The notes under the pieces are model-generated. The model was given only the letters and a program-made list of their open reading frames with translations. It was not told the origin of the DNA and ran no database searches. Positions 1-11,100 of a stretch of DNA of 64,000 nt are shown piece by piece. Position 1 is the stretch's first letter. The number at the start of each line of letters is the position of its first letter. A program made the translations under genes and the position numbers. The stretch is from Ananas comosus (taxonomy: Eukaryota > Streptophyta > Magnoliopsida > Poales > Bromeliaceae), in NCBI RefSeq assembly GCF_001540865.1, contig NC_033623.1, forward strand, positions 12,299,286-12,363,285, written 5' to 3'.

Positions 1-125
1 CAGTATATTATCCCTTTAGCTAGTCATACTGCTAAACGTGTTATCTGTAAGATTTTCTTATATCTTGCTCTACTAAGCTTTTCTCTTTTTTTAACTGTAA
101 TATCTTATTTCTCGTCTGTTTGCAG

Positions 126-808
126 GTTGGAAAAGCACTGCTTAATGCTTTATTATATCCTGGCATAAAGATGAATATACAGAAGAACACCATTGCCTCA
201 ATATTTCATACTTCGGTAAATTGAACATCTTCTTGCTACGTTTCTTTGAAACTGTTAAATAAATCATAAATGGAGATACACATAAATGCATGACGGAAGA
301 ACTTAAAGAGTTAGACCTGGATAAAAAACTACGAGATTCACTTCTTATGCAGAAACTTCTTTATCTTGATACTTTCATCCGCGTATATCTACTAGATTCT
401 TACAATCTCTATCCTTGAAGTCAAAGGTGACTGGTCTCTTTTTCAATCTGAGCTTATATAGCCTAAGGGTAGAAATGCAGCAAACCAAACTTACAAAGGA
501 TTTCATGGGCTAATTTATTTGTGTAATCAGCTAATTTATTTGTGTAATCAGTCCTTTTTATGCCCCAGCTAGGTCAAAGAATAGTTCGAATCAAAGTTCC
601 CACCTTATTCTAAATAAATACAGTTTGATATGATAAACAGACACATCAACTCATAATGGTATGTATTTTCCAGGGTGGTGGTCAACCGAGTGAAGGTGAA
701 CCTGGCAATGCTACTGTTGTGGCTCGCACATACTTACTGCGGTTAAAGAATGAAGAAGAGACTACAAAGCTTGCGGCAGCAATTAAAGATAATGCTCCAT
801 CTGATTAA
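126..808 (+). CDS. Ran-binding domain (RanBD1/Nup50-type) protein, last two exons
   Basis: Two coding exons are visible, 126-215 (phase 0; acceptor tttgcag, donor gtaaat) and 674-808 (acceptor ttttccag, stop TAA at 806-808). Joined, they give the last 74 residues of a protein, with the stretches GKALLNALLYPGIKMN, ASIFHTS, VVARTYLLRLKNEEETTKLA and a final DNAPSD. The pattern of an 'LLN..LYPG.K' strand, then an 'R.YLLRLKN.EE...L' strand and a final helix is the C-terminal half of a RanBD1 (PH-like) fold. In plant Nup50-like nuclear pore proteins this domain binds Ran-GTP at the nuclear basket. The upstream exons lie outside the window, so the N-terminus and any FG repeats cannot be checked. A RanBP1-type protein is the main alternative. 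The fold is fairly sure, the exact family less so. Confidence 0.7.
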
Positions 809-1407
809 CGCACTTAGTTGAGGGGTTTTGCCAGAAAGGCTATGATTTTGGCCAAAAAAAAAGTTTAATTCGTAATCGATGATAAGTCTTGTATTACAAT
901 CCCCACACTAAATGGCAGTCTGTTCTCGAGAAATTTTGCTGGAAAAAAGACCAAATTATAGCACACTGAAAGAATTTTTACATTGTTTGTTGGTAAGGCC
1001 ATGCGTAAGAGGAAATGGTTAAATTCGAGCGGTTCTTGCAATAAAATAAGTTAATGTCTTTCTCTTGCAGTTTTCATTTAGATTTCTTTCTTCGACTTCC
1101 TTTCACTTTGCTATTATCTATGGAAAATTATCAGTGACATGCCTCACACCATCAAATTGTATTAGCGTTGTTTGCTGTCGATCATTTGATGTAAAAACAA
1201 ATACATACCATGAGTCAAAGTTTTAAGTATGTGACTGCTCAGCAAGTATGATTGGAGTATCTTCTTCATTCCACTAGTGTGTATTTTTTTTCTTGCAAAA
1301 GTGACTGTAGGTAAAAGAGCTGCTTAACTACTCGACCAATATTTTGACGCCTTTGTGTTTCAACAGAGATAAAAAGAGCTGTTCTGTTCATACTTCTACA
1401 TGAATGT
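809..1407. other. 3' flanks of two convergent genes
   Basis: This is the space between the stop of the Ran-binding gene (+) and the stop of the unknown-function gene (-). It is AT-rich and should hold both 3' UTRs and polyadenylation signals (for example aataaaata at about 1041). No other gene or repeat is seen. Confidence 0.5.
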
Positions 1408-2432
1408 CTAGCTAGGATCGGTAAAGGCGATGGTTGCGTTTAAGTAAGCAATGCATTCGGTCGGCAAACCGAGGAAGGAGTTCATGAGAACGTCGTCGAT
1501 CGGATCGACCACAGCAACCCCGACCAGCTTACATCTTCCGTCTCCGTCCATTCTCTCCCCTTTTCCTGCTCTTATGCTTCCTTTGGACTCCTCTGATGTT
1601 AGTGTGGTCTCAACAAGCAAGGGAGGTGCTCTGTATGCGCTCCCAATTGAGAATACGAACTTGGACCTAAATAAAAGATCCACCTGCAAAAAAACACCCG
1701 TGAGTGTTAACTTTACCGCCAACATGTTTGGAATTAAATCTTAGTTTGTATGCATCTTGATGTCAGTAAATAGATGTTACAGTGACTAACAGAAAAAGGC
1801 TAGTATAAGTAAATCTAGTAATGATTTATGTAACTTATGTGATTCTGTTCCAGTAAGTGTTTTCGTAAAATTTTGCATCCAAATTCAATATCTGTGTGCA
1901 TTATTTCGCCGAAAGAAAACACGACCATACATAACACAACACAGCGCAAAATCTAAACAAACGAAACATCTCCTACCCGACCACTTCTCCTATTGATCCT
2001 GCCCTGTAACACCTCCGGAGCAATGTCGATCCTCAGAAATGGCGGCAACGGCAAGCCAAGGAACTTCGTCGTCACGCCGGTCAGTGGCGGGACGTACAAC
2101 GTTTCGACGTCGAAAGTCGTCACACTTACAACGCCATCCTCATCGTCACTGCCAATCTCCTCCTCTTGACCCACTCCGCTCCCACTGCCTCCTCTAGCAT
2201 CATACTCGAAATCCGGATACCATGAAATTCCTAGCCTGCATCCTTCCAGTGTTCGGAACTTGACGCCGTAGATGCCGGCACGCGTTCGCGGTGCTTTTTC
2301 TAGAGATTGTCGGTTGCTCGCGGGGCGTTTCATGCACATAATTTTCGCGAACTTCGATGCATAGATAATACGATTTTGAGAAATTGGGGGATTATAGGAG
2401 CTGATGTTGGAAACCATTGTGTAGGATTTCAT
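1408..2432 (-). CDS. Conserved plant protein of unknown function, two exons
   Basis: Exon 1 runs 2432-1977 and exon 2 runs 1683-1408 on the minus strand. The donor reads CGG|gtagga and the acceptor ttttgcag|GTG, both phase 0, giving about 243 residues. The second half is well ordered: LPLPPFLRIDIAPEVLQGRI, SGR|VDLLFRSKFVFSIG, YRAPPLLVETTLTSEE, then GRCKLVGVAVVDPIDDVLMN and SFLGLPTECIAYLN. This reads as a real, conserved coding sequence and resembles uncharacterised plant proteins I have a general sense of, but I cannot name the family. No catalytic motif is obvious. A lysine/arginine-rich start could be part of a targeting peptide. The start is uncertain: the first ATG of the open frame is at 2432, but the frame stays open up to a possible acceptor (attttttag) near 2480, so an upstream exon is possible. 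Confidence 0.7.
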
Positions 2433-3754
2433 TTTGCGGCTTCTCAAATGGTGTTGCAGTTGATATCTCAGTAGAGGTGCTAAAAAAATAGAGAGTTGTT
2501 AATTAGCATACTATAAATTTTGAGGCTGAGGGAACTGGGAAGTGGAGTTCTTAAAACCTTATCTTTGCTCCACTTGTGAAATGACCAAAAACTCCTCCAA
2601 CCTCAGCCTAGCTCAAATTGTGTGCATGCGGTTTCGTAGGGCAATGCCGAGATTCTGGCGAGCTAGTTAGATGGAAATTTTTGCTTCCTATTATGCGGCA
2701 ATCTCCGTACTTTAATTCTCACCAATTCATGCGTGCGTTAGTAGTTTATAATTTTTCTTTCTTTCTTTTTCTCTTAGTTTGGAGATTATATTCTTTTTAT
2801 TTATTTAAATTGACAGTATGAGATTAGACGGTGGGTTCGTGCTTAGAGTATGTGAACAATAAAATCTAATTTTGGACGAGAAATGGTTTTTGATTTTGGT
2901 ACACACGGTCTCTCATGAACTGCACTATCCAGTACACGACAAAAGATTCTCTTTTTTTTTTTCCCTTTTTTTAGAAAAAAAAAGTTTGGAATCTGTGGGT
3001 AAATAAAAATTGAAAGTGCCTTTTTAACCTTACTGTTTATAGGTGGGTAAACAAAAACAAGTAATGCCAAAAAAAAAAAAAAGTATTGCAATTCTAAATG
3101 ACCAGTTGAATATAAAAAAGTGAAACAAAAACATCTCAAATTCATTATAATCGGTAATAAAATACTTATAATTTTATCTAACTTCAAAGGTAAAATAATT
3201 TTCACTGGCTGAACATTCTAACACTATTTACAACCAAGCATATTTTTTGTCTATCTATAAAATCTGTTCTTTTAAATTGATATTTTGATACGGTATTATT
3301 ATATACATAATATATAAATATTAACATATAATAGTAAATATTATACGGCATATATTTTTTTTGTATTTAAGGTTCTAAAAAATTAAGCCAATCATTATCT
3401 GACATTCAGAGATCTTTTTAGGGGTAGACGTGCGCCTCGGACCTGAAGTTTCGACCCCCCGCATAAAAAATCGGACACGGACTCCCGCACAGTCCCCTGT
3501 CACAAATCCTCGCCCGCTATTCCTTCCAAAATCGAGGATCCGGGTTCCCGGATCCGCTGCGGTTCCCAACCCATTCTCATGACCATTTTCGACCAACCAC
3601 AATCGTTCGTTCGATTTTCATAATCTTATCATTTTACATTTACCCCCTAAAAAGTTCTTTTAATGCCTGTTCTCTCCTCTTCGTCAGAATCTCCCTCGTT
3701 GTAACTTAAAAATACCTTTTTAAAAAAACTGTTGAGATATTATACATTTATATT

Positions 3755-3801
<47 letters not shown>

Positions 3802-4028
3802 CTTGATCTATATATATGTATAAGGATTTTTTTTATACTGCTGAGTATATGCTAAGTTGGACTGGAATTTATAAAAAATTATATATGTTTAGTAGGGAAA
3901 GTTATCTATATATAAAAGATTTATTTTTCTAATTTTGGTAAGACTGTAAAAATTATTTTACTTGCCAGTTGCACAACTTATTATCTTTTACAATTTTTTC
4001 TTACCATATATTTGTATTGTATATTTTT

Positions 4029-4433
4029 GGAAAAACTTCAAATACCTCCCTTGTGGTTTTACTTCTTCTTACTTTAGTATCCTGTGGTTTAAAATGTATC
4101 TAGTTAGTACCCTGTGGTTTTGTACTTTTTCACTTCAGTACCCTGTGGTTTAAAGTGTATCAAGTTAGTACCCTGTAGTTTCGCACTTTATCACTTTAGT
4201 AGCATGTGGTTTAAAAAATCACAGGATACTAACTCGATACAAAAATAAAACCACAGGATACTAACTTGATACAAAAATAAAATCACATAGTACTAACTTG
4301 ATACACTTTAAACTATAGGGTACTAAAGTGATAAAGTGAGAAACCACATGGTACTAAGTTGATACACTTTAAACCATAGGGTACTAAAATAAAAAAAGTG
4401 TAAAACCACATGAGGGGTTTTTAAAGTTTTTCC
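4029..4433. mobile_element. Fold-back MITE with internal 'accctgtggttt' repeats
   Basis: The left end reads ggaaaaacttcaaatacctc and the right end is its inverted counterpart (…gaggggtttttaaagttttt then cc). Between them the unit 'ta(c/t)cctgtggttt-aaa-gtat-a-ttagta' recurs about four times in forward and about five times in reverse orientation. The whole element can therefore fold into one long imperfect hairpin about 200 bp per arm. No open frame is present. The class is not certain because no clean target-site duplication could be found in the AT-rich flanks. Confidence 0.75.
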
Positions 4434-5548
4434 TTTATTTTTTTTACTGTAGGTGACAGATTCTTTCTAAAATCAAAATGAAATTGTTGGGGGAATTCGA
4501 CTCCTAACAAAAATCATGAACCCTTTAAAAAAATAAAATTACGATCAGTTATAATAATAAAAAAGTTTATAAAATTAGGTTAGAATATTATTAGTAGTAT
4601 TAAGTTATTGGTGCTATTAAGTTTTTGGTCATTGAGTAAGAGAAATATGCACTTAAGATAATAATGATCTCTTAGAGCTTAACGGGTGGTTGTTAGAATA
4701 GTATAATATAAGGGGTGAAAATAATCAAAATGATAAATTTAACGGTAAAAAAATTAATAATATAAGTGCTTGATGGGATTGATAAGCGTTATTGGATCTT
4801 AAATTTTTTGGTAGAGCCCGTTTGATATTATTATATAAGAAGGAATTTAAAAAGTATATGATAATTTATTTTTTTATTTTCAATAAAATTGCAAAAATTA
4901 ATTATAATCAAACAATTACCATCATGCAACTTAATTATAAACTTTTTATTTTTATTTTTAATTATAAATGACGTATTTTTTCTGCAATCAAAATAGAACT
5001 ATAAACTCTTTACATATTATATAAATAAATAAATAAATAAATCTTATTTAAGTGCATCCCATAATTAATCCTTATCTTTCCATTCCCCAAGCGAATCGCA
5101 TCTAACTCATCCAACGGTCCGACTTAACAATATTCGTATCTAACTCATCCAACGGTCCTACTTAACAAACCTAGTTCAATATACGTGAAAATATATATAA
5201 TAATTATTATAATTTATTTTAAATCAATACAAATTTGTACATTATATATATCTAAAATTTTATATTAAAAATTATATTTATAAATTAATATATTATATTT
5301 TATTAAAAAATATTTACAATATCATACAGTGTTATTTCAAATCAATATAATTTTGATCGACTATAATAAAAAAATTAATTATTAATTCAAATTTGATATC
5401 AAAAATTAAATTTATTTCATAATTTAAACTCCAAATTTAATTTAATATAAAATAGATAAATATATAGATAATATTATTTTATTTCTTTTTAAATTTCGTT
5501 TGTTATTGTCGGAATTTCTATACTAGATAATAAATAATAGATATAGGA

Positions 5549-5760
5549 GTTGAACTAGAATACTCTCAAAAGCATCAAAAGGTTGGTGCTTTTGAGTTTT
5601 TAGTCCTTGAATGGAGAAATGTAAGATTGAGATGATGGTGGTAGGTGGTGGTAGGTGGAATAGTATTTGATCCAAGAATTATCAGTAATGAGTAAGTAGA
5701 TCCAAGGCTAAAACCTAATAACATAAAGAGGGTGATGGTTCTAAAAGTATTCTAACTCAA
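5549..5760 (+). mobile_element. About 212-bp MITE, 'ttgagctagaata' family
   Basis: It begins gttgaactagaatactctc and ends gtattctaactcaa, imperfect inverted ends. The interior carries the diagnostic 'gatgatggtggtaggtggtgg' stretch. Close copies occur at 31781-32002 and 61728-61941, and an inverted copy at 60058-60260. Confidence 0.75.
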
Positions 5761-6179
5761 TTCATAGATATAGATATAAATATAGATATATTTATATATA
5801 AAATATTATATATTAATCCTTTTATATATATATATATATATATTATATAAAACTAGAAACAGAAAATAAAAGATAAGGAAAAGTGCCCGCATAATTAACT
5901 GCTCTGACGCCAACTTCAATGACACGTCACACCCCGCAACCCTAGCGCATCATCCGCCGTCCGTTCCTCTACCCCAGATATTTATGGGACCCCGCATAGT
6001 AAATTTCTATTCTATGCGGGGACGCTGCTAGGGACCCACCACCACCGCTGCTCCCGGGCAATAAATAATCGCCGGTGACGTTGACGCGTCCGCAGAGGCG
6101 GTGGCAGGCCCGTAATTAATTCTCTCGTCGGGGGGCGTTTTCCTCCGAGTCGTTCCTCGCGCCCGCGTGAGTGCGCTTC

Positions 6180-6225
6180 GGTTTCCGAAGAAAAAGAAAC
6201 CTTGGAAAAAGAGAGATACAGAGTT

Positions 6226-6260
<35 letters not shown>

Positions 6261-8147
6261 GAGAGAGCGCGCTCCTGATTCTACTCGGAGTGAGGAGAGA
6301 GAGAAACTCGCAGAGAGAGACAGAGCTTTAGAGAGAGAAACTCGTAGAGAGAGAGAGAGAGAGAGAAGGGGGGGAGTACTACTACTAGTAGCTGTTGGGA
6401 GTAATCGGCGGCGTGTCGTCGACTCTCTTTCTTTCTCTCTCTTTCTCTCTCTCCACTCCTCGTCGTGGAGTTCGAGTTTTCTCTCTCTTCCTCGCCCTAC
6501 CAATCGATCCTCGTGTTCTTGATCGCCGTGCCCACTCGATCGCCCCCCGTCTCTGTTTCCTCGCCCTTTTCCTCGGTTTCTCCGATCGCCTCTCTCCCTC
6601 TCTCTCTCTCCACTGGGGAAAGAAGAAGAAAAGGAGCGATCTTGAGGTCATCTCGGTACGAAAGTCCCCTCCTTTTCGCTTCTCGATCGCAATGTTTTAT
6701 GCTAATTCGATTTTTCTTGGCTTTTATTGGTTTTCTGGGCTCTTTTTTGTTGCTATTTGGGTTGTTGGGGTCGTAATAACTCGGCTCTGGTTCCGCATTG
6801 TGGTTGGTGCCCTGGTGGGACGCTGTGATTGGGGATTTGTTTGGTGCTTCTTAATTAGGCTTCCTTGCGGTTTTTCGTGCCAATTTTGTGTTCCCCGTGT
6901 TGTTTCCTTGTTGATTTTCTCAAGCTTTTTACTTCTGAATACAATGACCTATGGTTCTGATGGTATCGACCGAATCTTTTTTTTCTTTTTGAAAGGAAGG
7001 AAAAGGAGAGGAAGAAAGGAAGGATTTTGCGGTCATCCTGGAACGAAGAATCTCTCCTTTACAGGTGATTATTATTTTGTTGCTTCTTTTGCTTCTCGAT
7101 TGCAATGCATTCTTCTGTAATGTGCTTCGTCCCGTTTATGCTTGATCCTTGATTTGGATTTTCTGTGTCCCTCCCCTCCCCGCTCTCTCTTATTTGTTCC
7201 CTCTGGGGTTGTTTAGATAGTGAGAAACTGTTTGGGTTCCGCATTGGTCGGTGGGGTGCTGGAATTGGAGCTTGTCTTGATGTTTTTCTTCTGTGTTCCA
7301 TGACGATTTTCCTTTTGTGATTGCAATCTAGGAGTTTAGTTTTAGTATAACGAGGTTATTTATCTTAGTCCAAAAAATTGACCAGGCTTCTTCTGGGCAC
7401 CTATTCACACTCCTCCACCATGTACTGCATGTTTCTTTAAGAAACAAAAGAGATGTGTGCTGAGCAAGATGTTCCCGCATCTGAACTGGGCCCACAAGCA
7501 AAAAAGATCACATTTTTACATATGCATCTGATGCAAAAGAAAGTTTTTGCTAGCTCTTTATTATCTCCGCATCTATAAGATCCTTATTTTGTTATTTTGT
7601 GCGTATGGATCATAATTGTGAGGTAACCTGATATTCCGACATTCATGGGAATGGCGCATGTTTTTTCAAACATGCACTGTTTGGGACAGGTTGCAAATTA
7701 GATGTACATGGAGCATTATATTTTGTAGGGTGAGGCATTTTCTTAGCATGAGATGAATCATGTGCTGTTGCAAACATCTTTCCGCATTTTTATATATTGA
7801 ATCATAAGGTGAGTTGGTGACATTCATTTCTTAATTGCAGTGCCATTGATATACTGTGTACAAATTTATTGCTCGACTCCATGGATTGCTTTACATTGTG
7901 TACATGAACTGCTTTATGTTGATCTCTGGCTTTATACTTAATGATCTTATTATGTACAAGCCAGTTTTACCTCTTTATGAATCATTATGACTCTGTTGCA
8001 TTTTTGTCTTATTCAGTTATTCCTTCACTTCTACAGAATGTTAATGGCAATAAATGTATATCAGTCCTAGGGTGCTTCGTCTTGATTATAATATGGTTTT
8101 TGATGAGTAATTTCTTGCATGCAGGCTAATAAAGATCTATTTTCAGC
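6180..8147 (+). promoter_or_regulatory. NRPD1 5' leader: GA/CT-rich UTR and leader intron
   Basis: Upstream of the NRPD1 start codon lies a GA-rich tract (about 6213-6370) followed by a CT-rich tract (about 6424-6615). These are typical of plant promoters and 5' UTRs. A long leader intron is likely: possible donors are tctcg|gtacga at about 6656 and ttacag|gtgatt at about 7065, and the acceptor is tgcatgcag just before 8125, 23 bases ahead of the ATG. The stretches around 6635-6705 and 7010-7105 are imperfect direct repeats of each other (gcggtcat…, cttctcgat(c/t)gcaatg), so the two donors may be duplicated versions of one site. Long open frames in this tract are low-complexity artefacts. Confidence 0.55.
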
Positions 8148-11100
8148 ATGGCTGATGAACAAATAGGTGAACAGGCAGTGCCATCCGGCATATTGACTGG
8201 CTTGAAGTTTGACCTAATGACTGGTGATGATATTGTAAGCGATTTCTCTAAATTATAGATCTCAAACATCTAATAATAGAGTTTCTTTAGTGTGCTGTTT
8301 TATATGTATTTGCAATCATATATGCTCTCTTCTTGGATCATTTGTGGACACCGTCTCACTCGCTTCCCTATCTATACTTTGAAATTCAACTTGCTCTCGA
8401 TCTTTTACCTTCTTCCTGGCCATTCTCTTCTCCTTGTCTGGTAATATAAATTCCTCTTGCTAAACACCACTCCTCCCAAATCTTAAATATTTTTGAGATT
8501 CCTTAAGAGTCTTAGACCATGGAAATATGTAAAAGACAGTTTAATGTTGCTTCAAGTTAAACTTCAGCCACTTGTCATACTAGGGCAGGTACCTGCTGTT
8601 GAGGTTATAGGTAGGCCGTAGAACTTTTGTTACTGTATTCTAAAATATGCATGTGTAAAGTTGCACAAATTCGTATGTGTTATCCATAACATTAACTAGT
8701 TGCTTAAAAGGGCTAGAAAACTGAAGCTTTTCCAAATCTGTAGATTAATAGATATTTACTTGTCTATTTAATAAAAGCACTCTCATCTCTTTACTAGAAA
8801 TATGATCAGCAAAGCCTAGTAGCGAAAAAATGAAATCAGTCCTGCCTAGGCATATATTGTATTGGCTATGTGTTATTTTTTGTGGAAATGCCTGGAGTGG
8901 GACACTTTATTTTATCTTTAGTGCATTTCAATCATTTGCAACTTGATACTGCATGTGCCGAGAGGATGTCAAAGAACTATTTACCACTTAATGCTCTTCT
9001 TTTCCAGACTTCTATTTAAATAAACAGCTTGTGATGATTGTATTAGGAAAAGTTAAGCAACGCGAGCATCGTAGAAGCGAATGATCTGACAAATGCTAAG
9101 TTGGGGTTGCCAAATGCGTTGTCTCAATGTGCAACATGTGGATCCAAAAATTTGAGGGGGTGTGATGGTGAGCCTGTAATGCTATTATTAACATCATACG
9201 ATTTCGTGTTTCACATATATATGTAGTGCATGTTATTTAATTACACTTTCGTCATCAGGTCACTTTGGTGCAATCAAGTTGCCAGCAATAATTTATCATC
9301 CTTATTTTGTTGGAGAAATTGTTCAGATTTTGAATCAGATTTGTCCCGGATGCTTGTCTGTTAAACAAGATCAAGAAGCGAAGGTTGGGTATCTTCACAG
9401 TTCACCTGATTTTTTTATAACACACTTACTGTGATTATTCTATGTTTCTAGCGTATCTTGTTATAGGAAATTTATATTAAATGATTTTGCTTCTTTCAAC
9501 TACAGAATCAGGCTAATTCACCGTTAGCAGTTTTGTTTGCTTGTTCTATTGAGTAATTTATCTCTTTTGTTTCTCTGTTGAGAAATTTAAACCTCCATAT
9601 TGATGATGGCTATCCTGACTTGCAATGTTGATGCCAGTACAAAAAGAGATAAAGAAATTTGTTGTGCTATCACATTTATATATTTTCTTTTATACCCTGC
9701 TTGCTTATCATTGTAGCCTTTGTAGAATCTATTGTGCTTTGTTACCTCATGCTCCCAATTTCTTTTCAGGGTTCTTCTATGTTAGAAGCTACTGAAAAGT
9801 TTGTGGAAAGTGATCTTTTAATTCTGAAGGCCCTTGAAAAGAACCTTGGTGGGTTACAGAAAAAATTGTTAAAGATTTGCAAATCGAAACTGTTATTATC
9901 TGGTATTCTAGCTCGCGGCAGTAAAGTTCGCATCTGCTACCTTAAAAAGCGTGTGAAGTTTCGAAAGGTAATTTCTTCTCCCTACCTTAGCCTACATCGA
10001 CGCAATATTGTACACTTATTAGTGTCCTTTTGGCTTGACTGATAGCTTTCAATGCCACACTGGAATTTACAAATACTGAATTGATCTTGATTTTTTTTTT
10101 CTCCGTCAAGCAAATTCAGTTGAAAATTTTATATCAACCCCTACAGCGTGGTTACATGCAAGGGCTGCTTCACATAATCAATCTAATTTTACGTAATGGT
10201 CCATTTACCTTACCTTTCCTTGGGTCATTTTCTTAATTTCGTTTAAATGTTGGAAAGTCTTCTGTGTCCCAAAAACTTCTGCTTCCCATCACCTTACTTT
10301 ACCCTCATGGTCATATATTGGTTCTTCTAGTTAATTTCAAGGTTCACTATGTGTAAGTAATTTTTGTTGACAAAATCATTCCTTTCCCTTCTTCCTGCTA
10401 AATGTAGTGGAAATTTCATGAATTTATTTATTTTGTATCCGAGATAACTTTGCGCAGTAGCTTATGAGTTTCAACTAACATCTGAATGCACACAATGGTG
10501 TTTTTTCACTTTGAATGCATGAACTACATGATCAAAGAGATGGGCAAGGACGGACAAGCAATCAAGTTGCAAATTTTGTGCGGTGAGTACCTATGTTATT
10601 TTTTGATATCTGGCTTTTGTGCATACTGACAATAAATTTCTTCTATCTTTCTCAGAGTACTCCTAACAACAGGTACCCCTCCGTGAGGTTCAAGATCTCA
10701 TCCAAAGACATGGTAGGAAAACGAAATCTTTCAATTGTTGCAGAAGTTAACGAAAAGCTTCCTAAGAAATTCCAGAATAAAAGTATGGATGAAGTATTGC
10801 CTCAAGATTACTGGGATTTCATTCCAATGGATCAACAACAACGACAGTTAAAAACAAGCAGAATAACACTCTCTCCTCACCAGGTAACATTTCTATTTAA
10901 TTCTGTTATTGTACCTTCATGTAGTCAGCAGTAAATATCATTTCTTGTTAGGATGGGGAAGGAAGTCAAATTCAATTATAATGCATGCTAGTCATTTCAG
11001 TTTACTTTTATTCAGAATATGGAATTTTGTAAAAAAGTACTACAGATTTTATGGCAGCAACAAAAAAGAAAGCAAATTATTGTATAGTAGGAGAGTGTTG

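Larger units (their letters stand above)
2490..6180. other. AT-rich intergenic region with MITEs and microsatellites
   Basis: No gene could be supported here. It holds a (TA)n tract at about 3757-3800, a fold-back element (4029-4433), a decayed piece related to the 'ttgagcta' MITEs (about 4590-4790), an imperfect repeat of 'atctaactcatccaacggtc' (5099-5160), a full MITE (5549-5760) and a short (TA)n at about 5822-5842. Short open frames in it have no recognisable protein features. Confidence 0.6.

Noticed and set aside
6202..6651. Open frames on both strands through the GA/CT-rich tract
   Set aside because: They are low-complexity (Arg/Glu or Leu/Ser runs) and sit in the NRPD1 5' leader, so they are compositional artefacts.
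6395..7120. 241-codon open frame
   Set aside because: It begins in the CT-rich leader and continues through the leader intron. It has no protein-like conservation and ends before the NRPD1 start.
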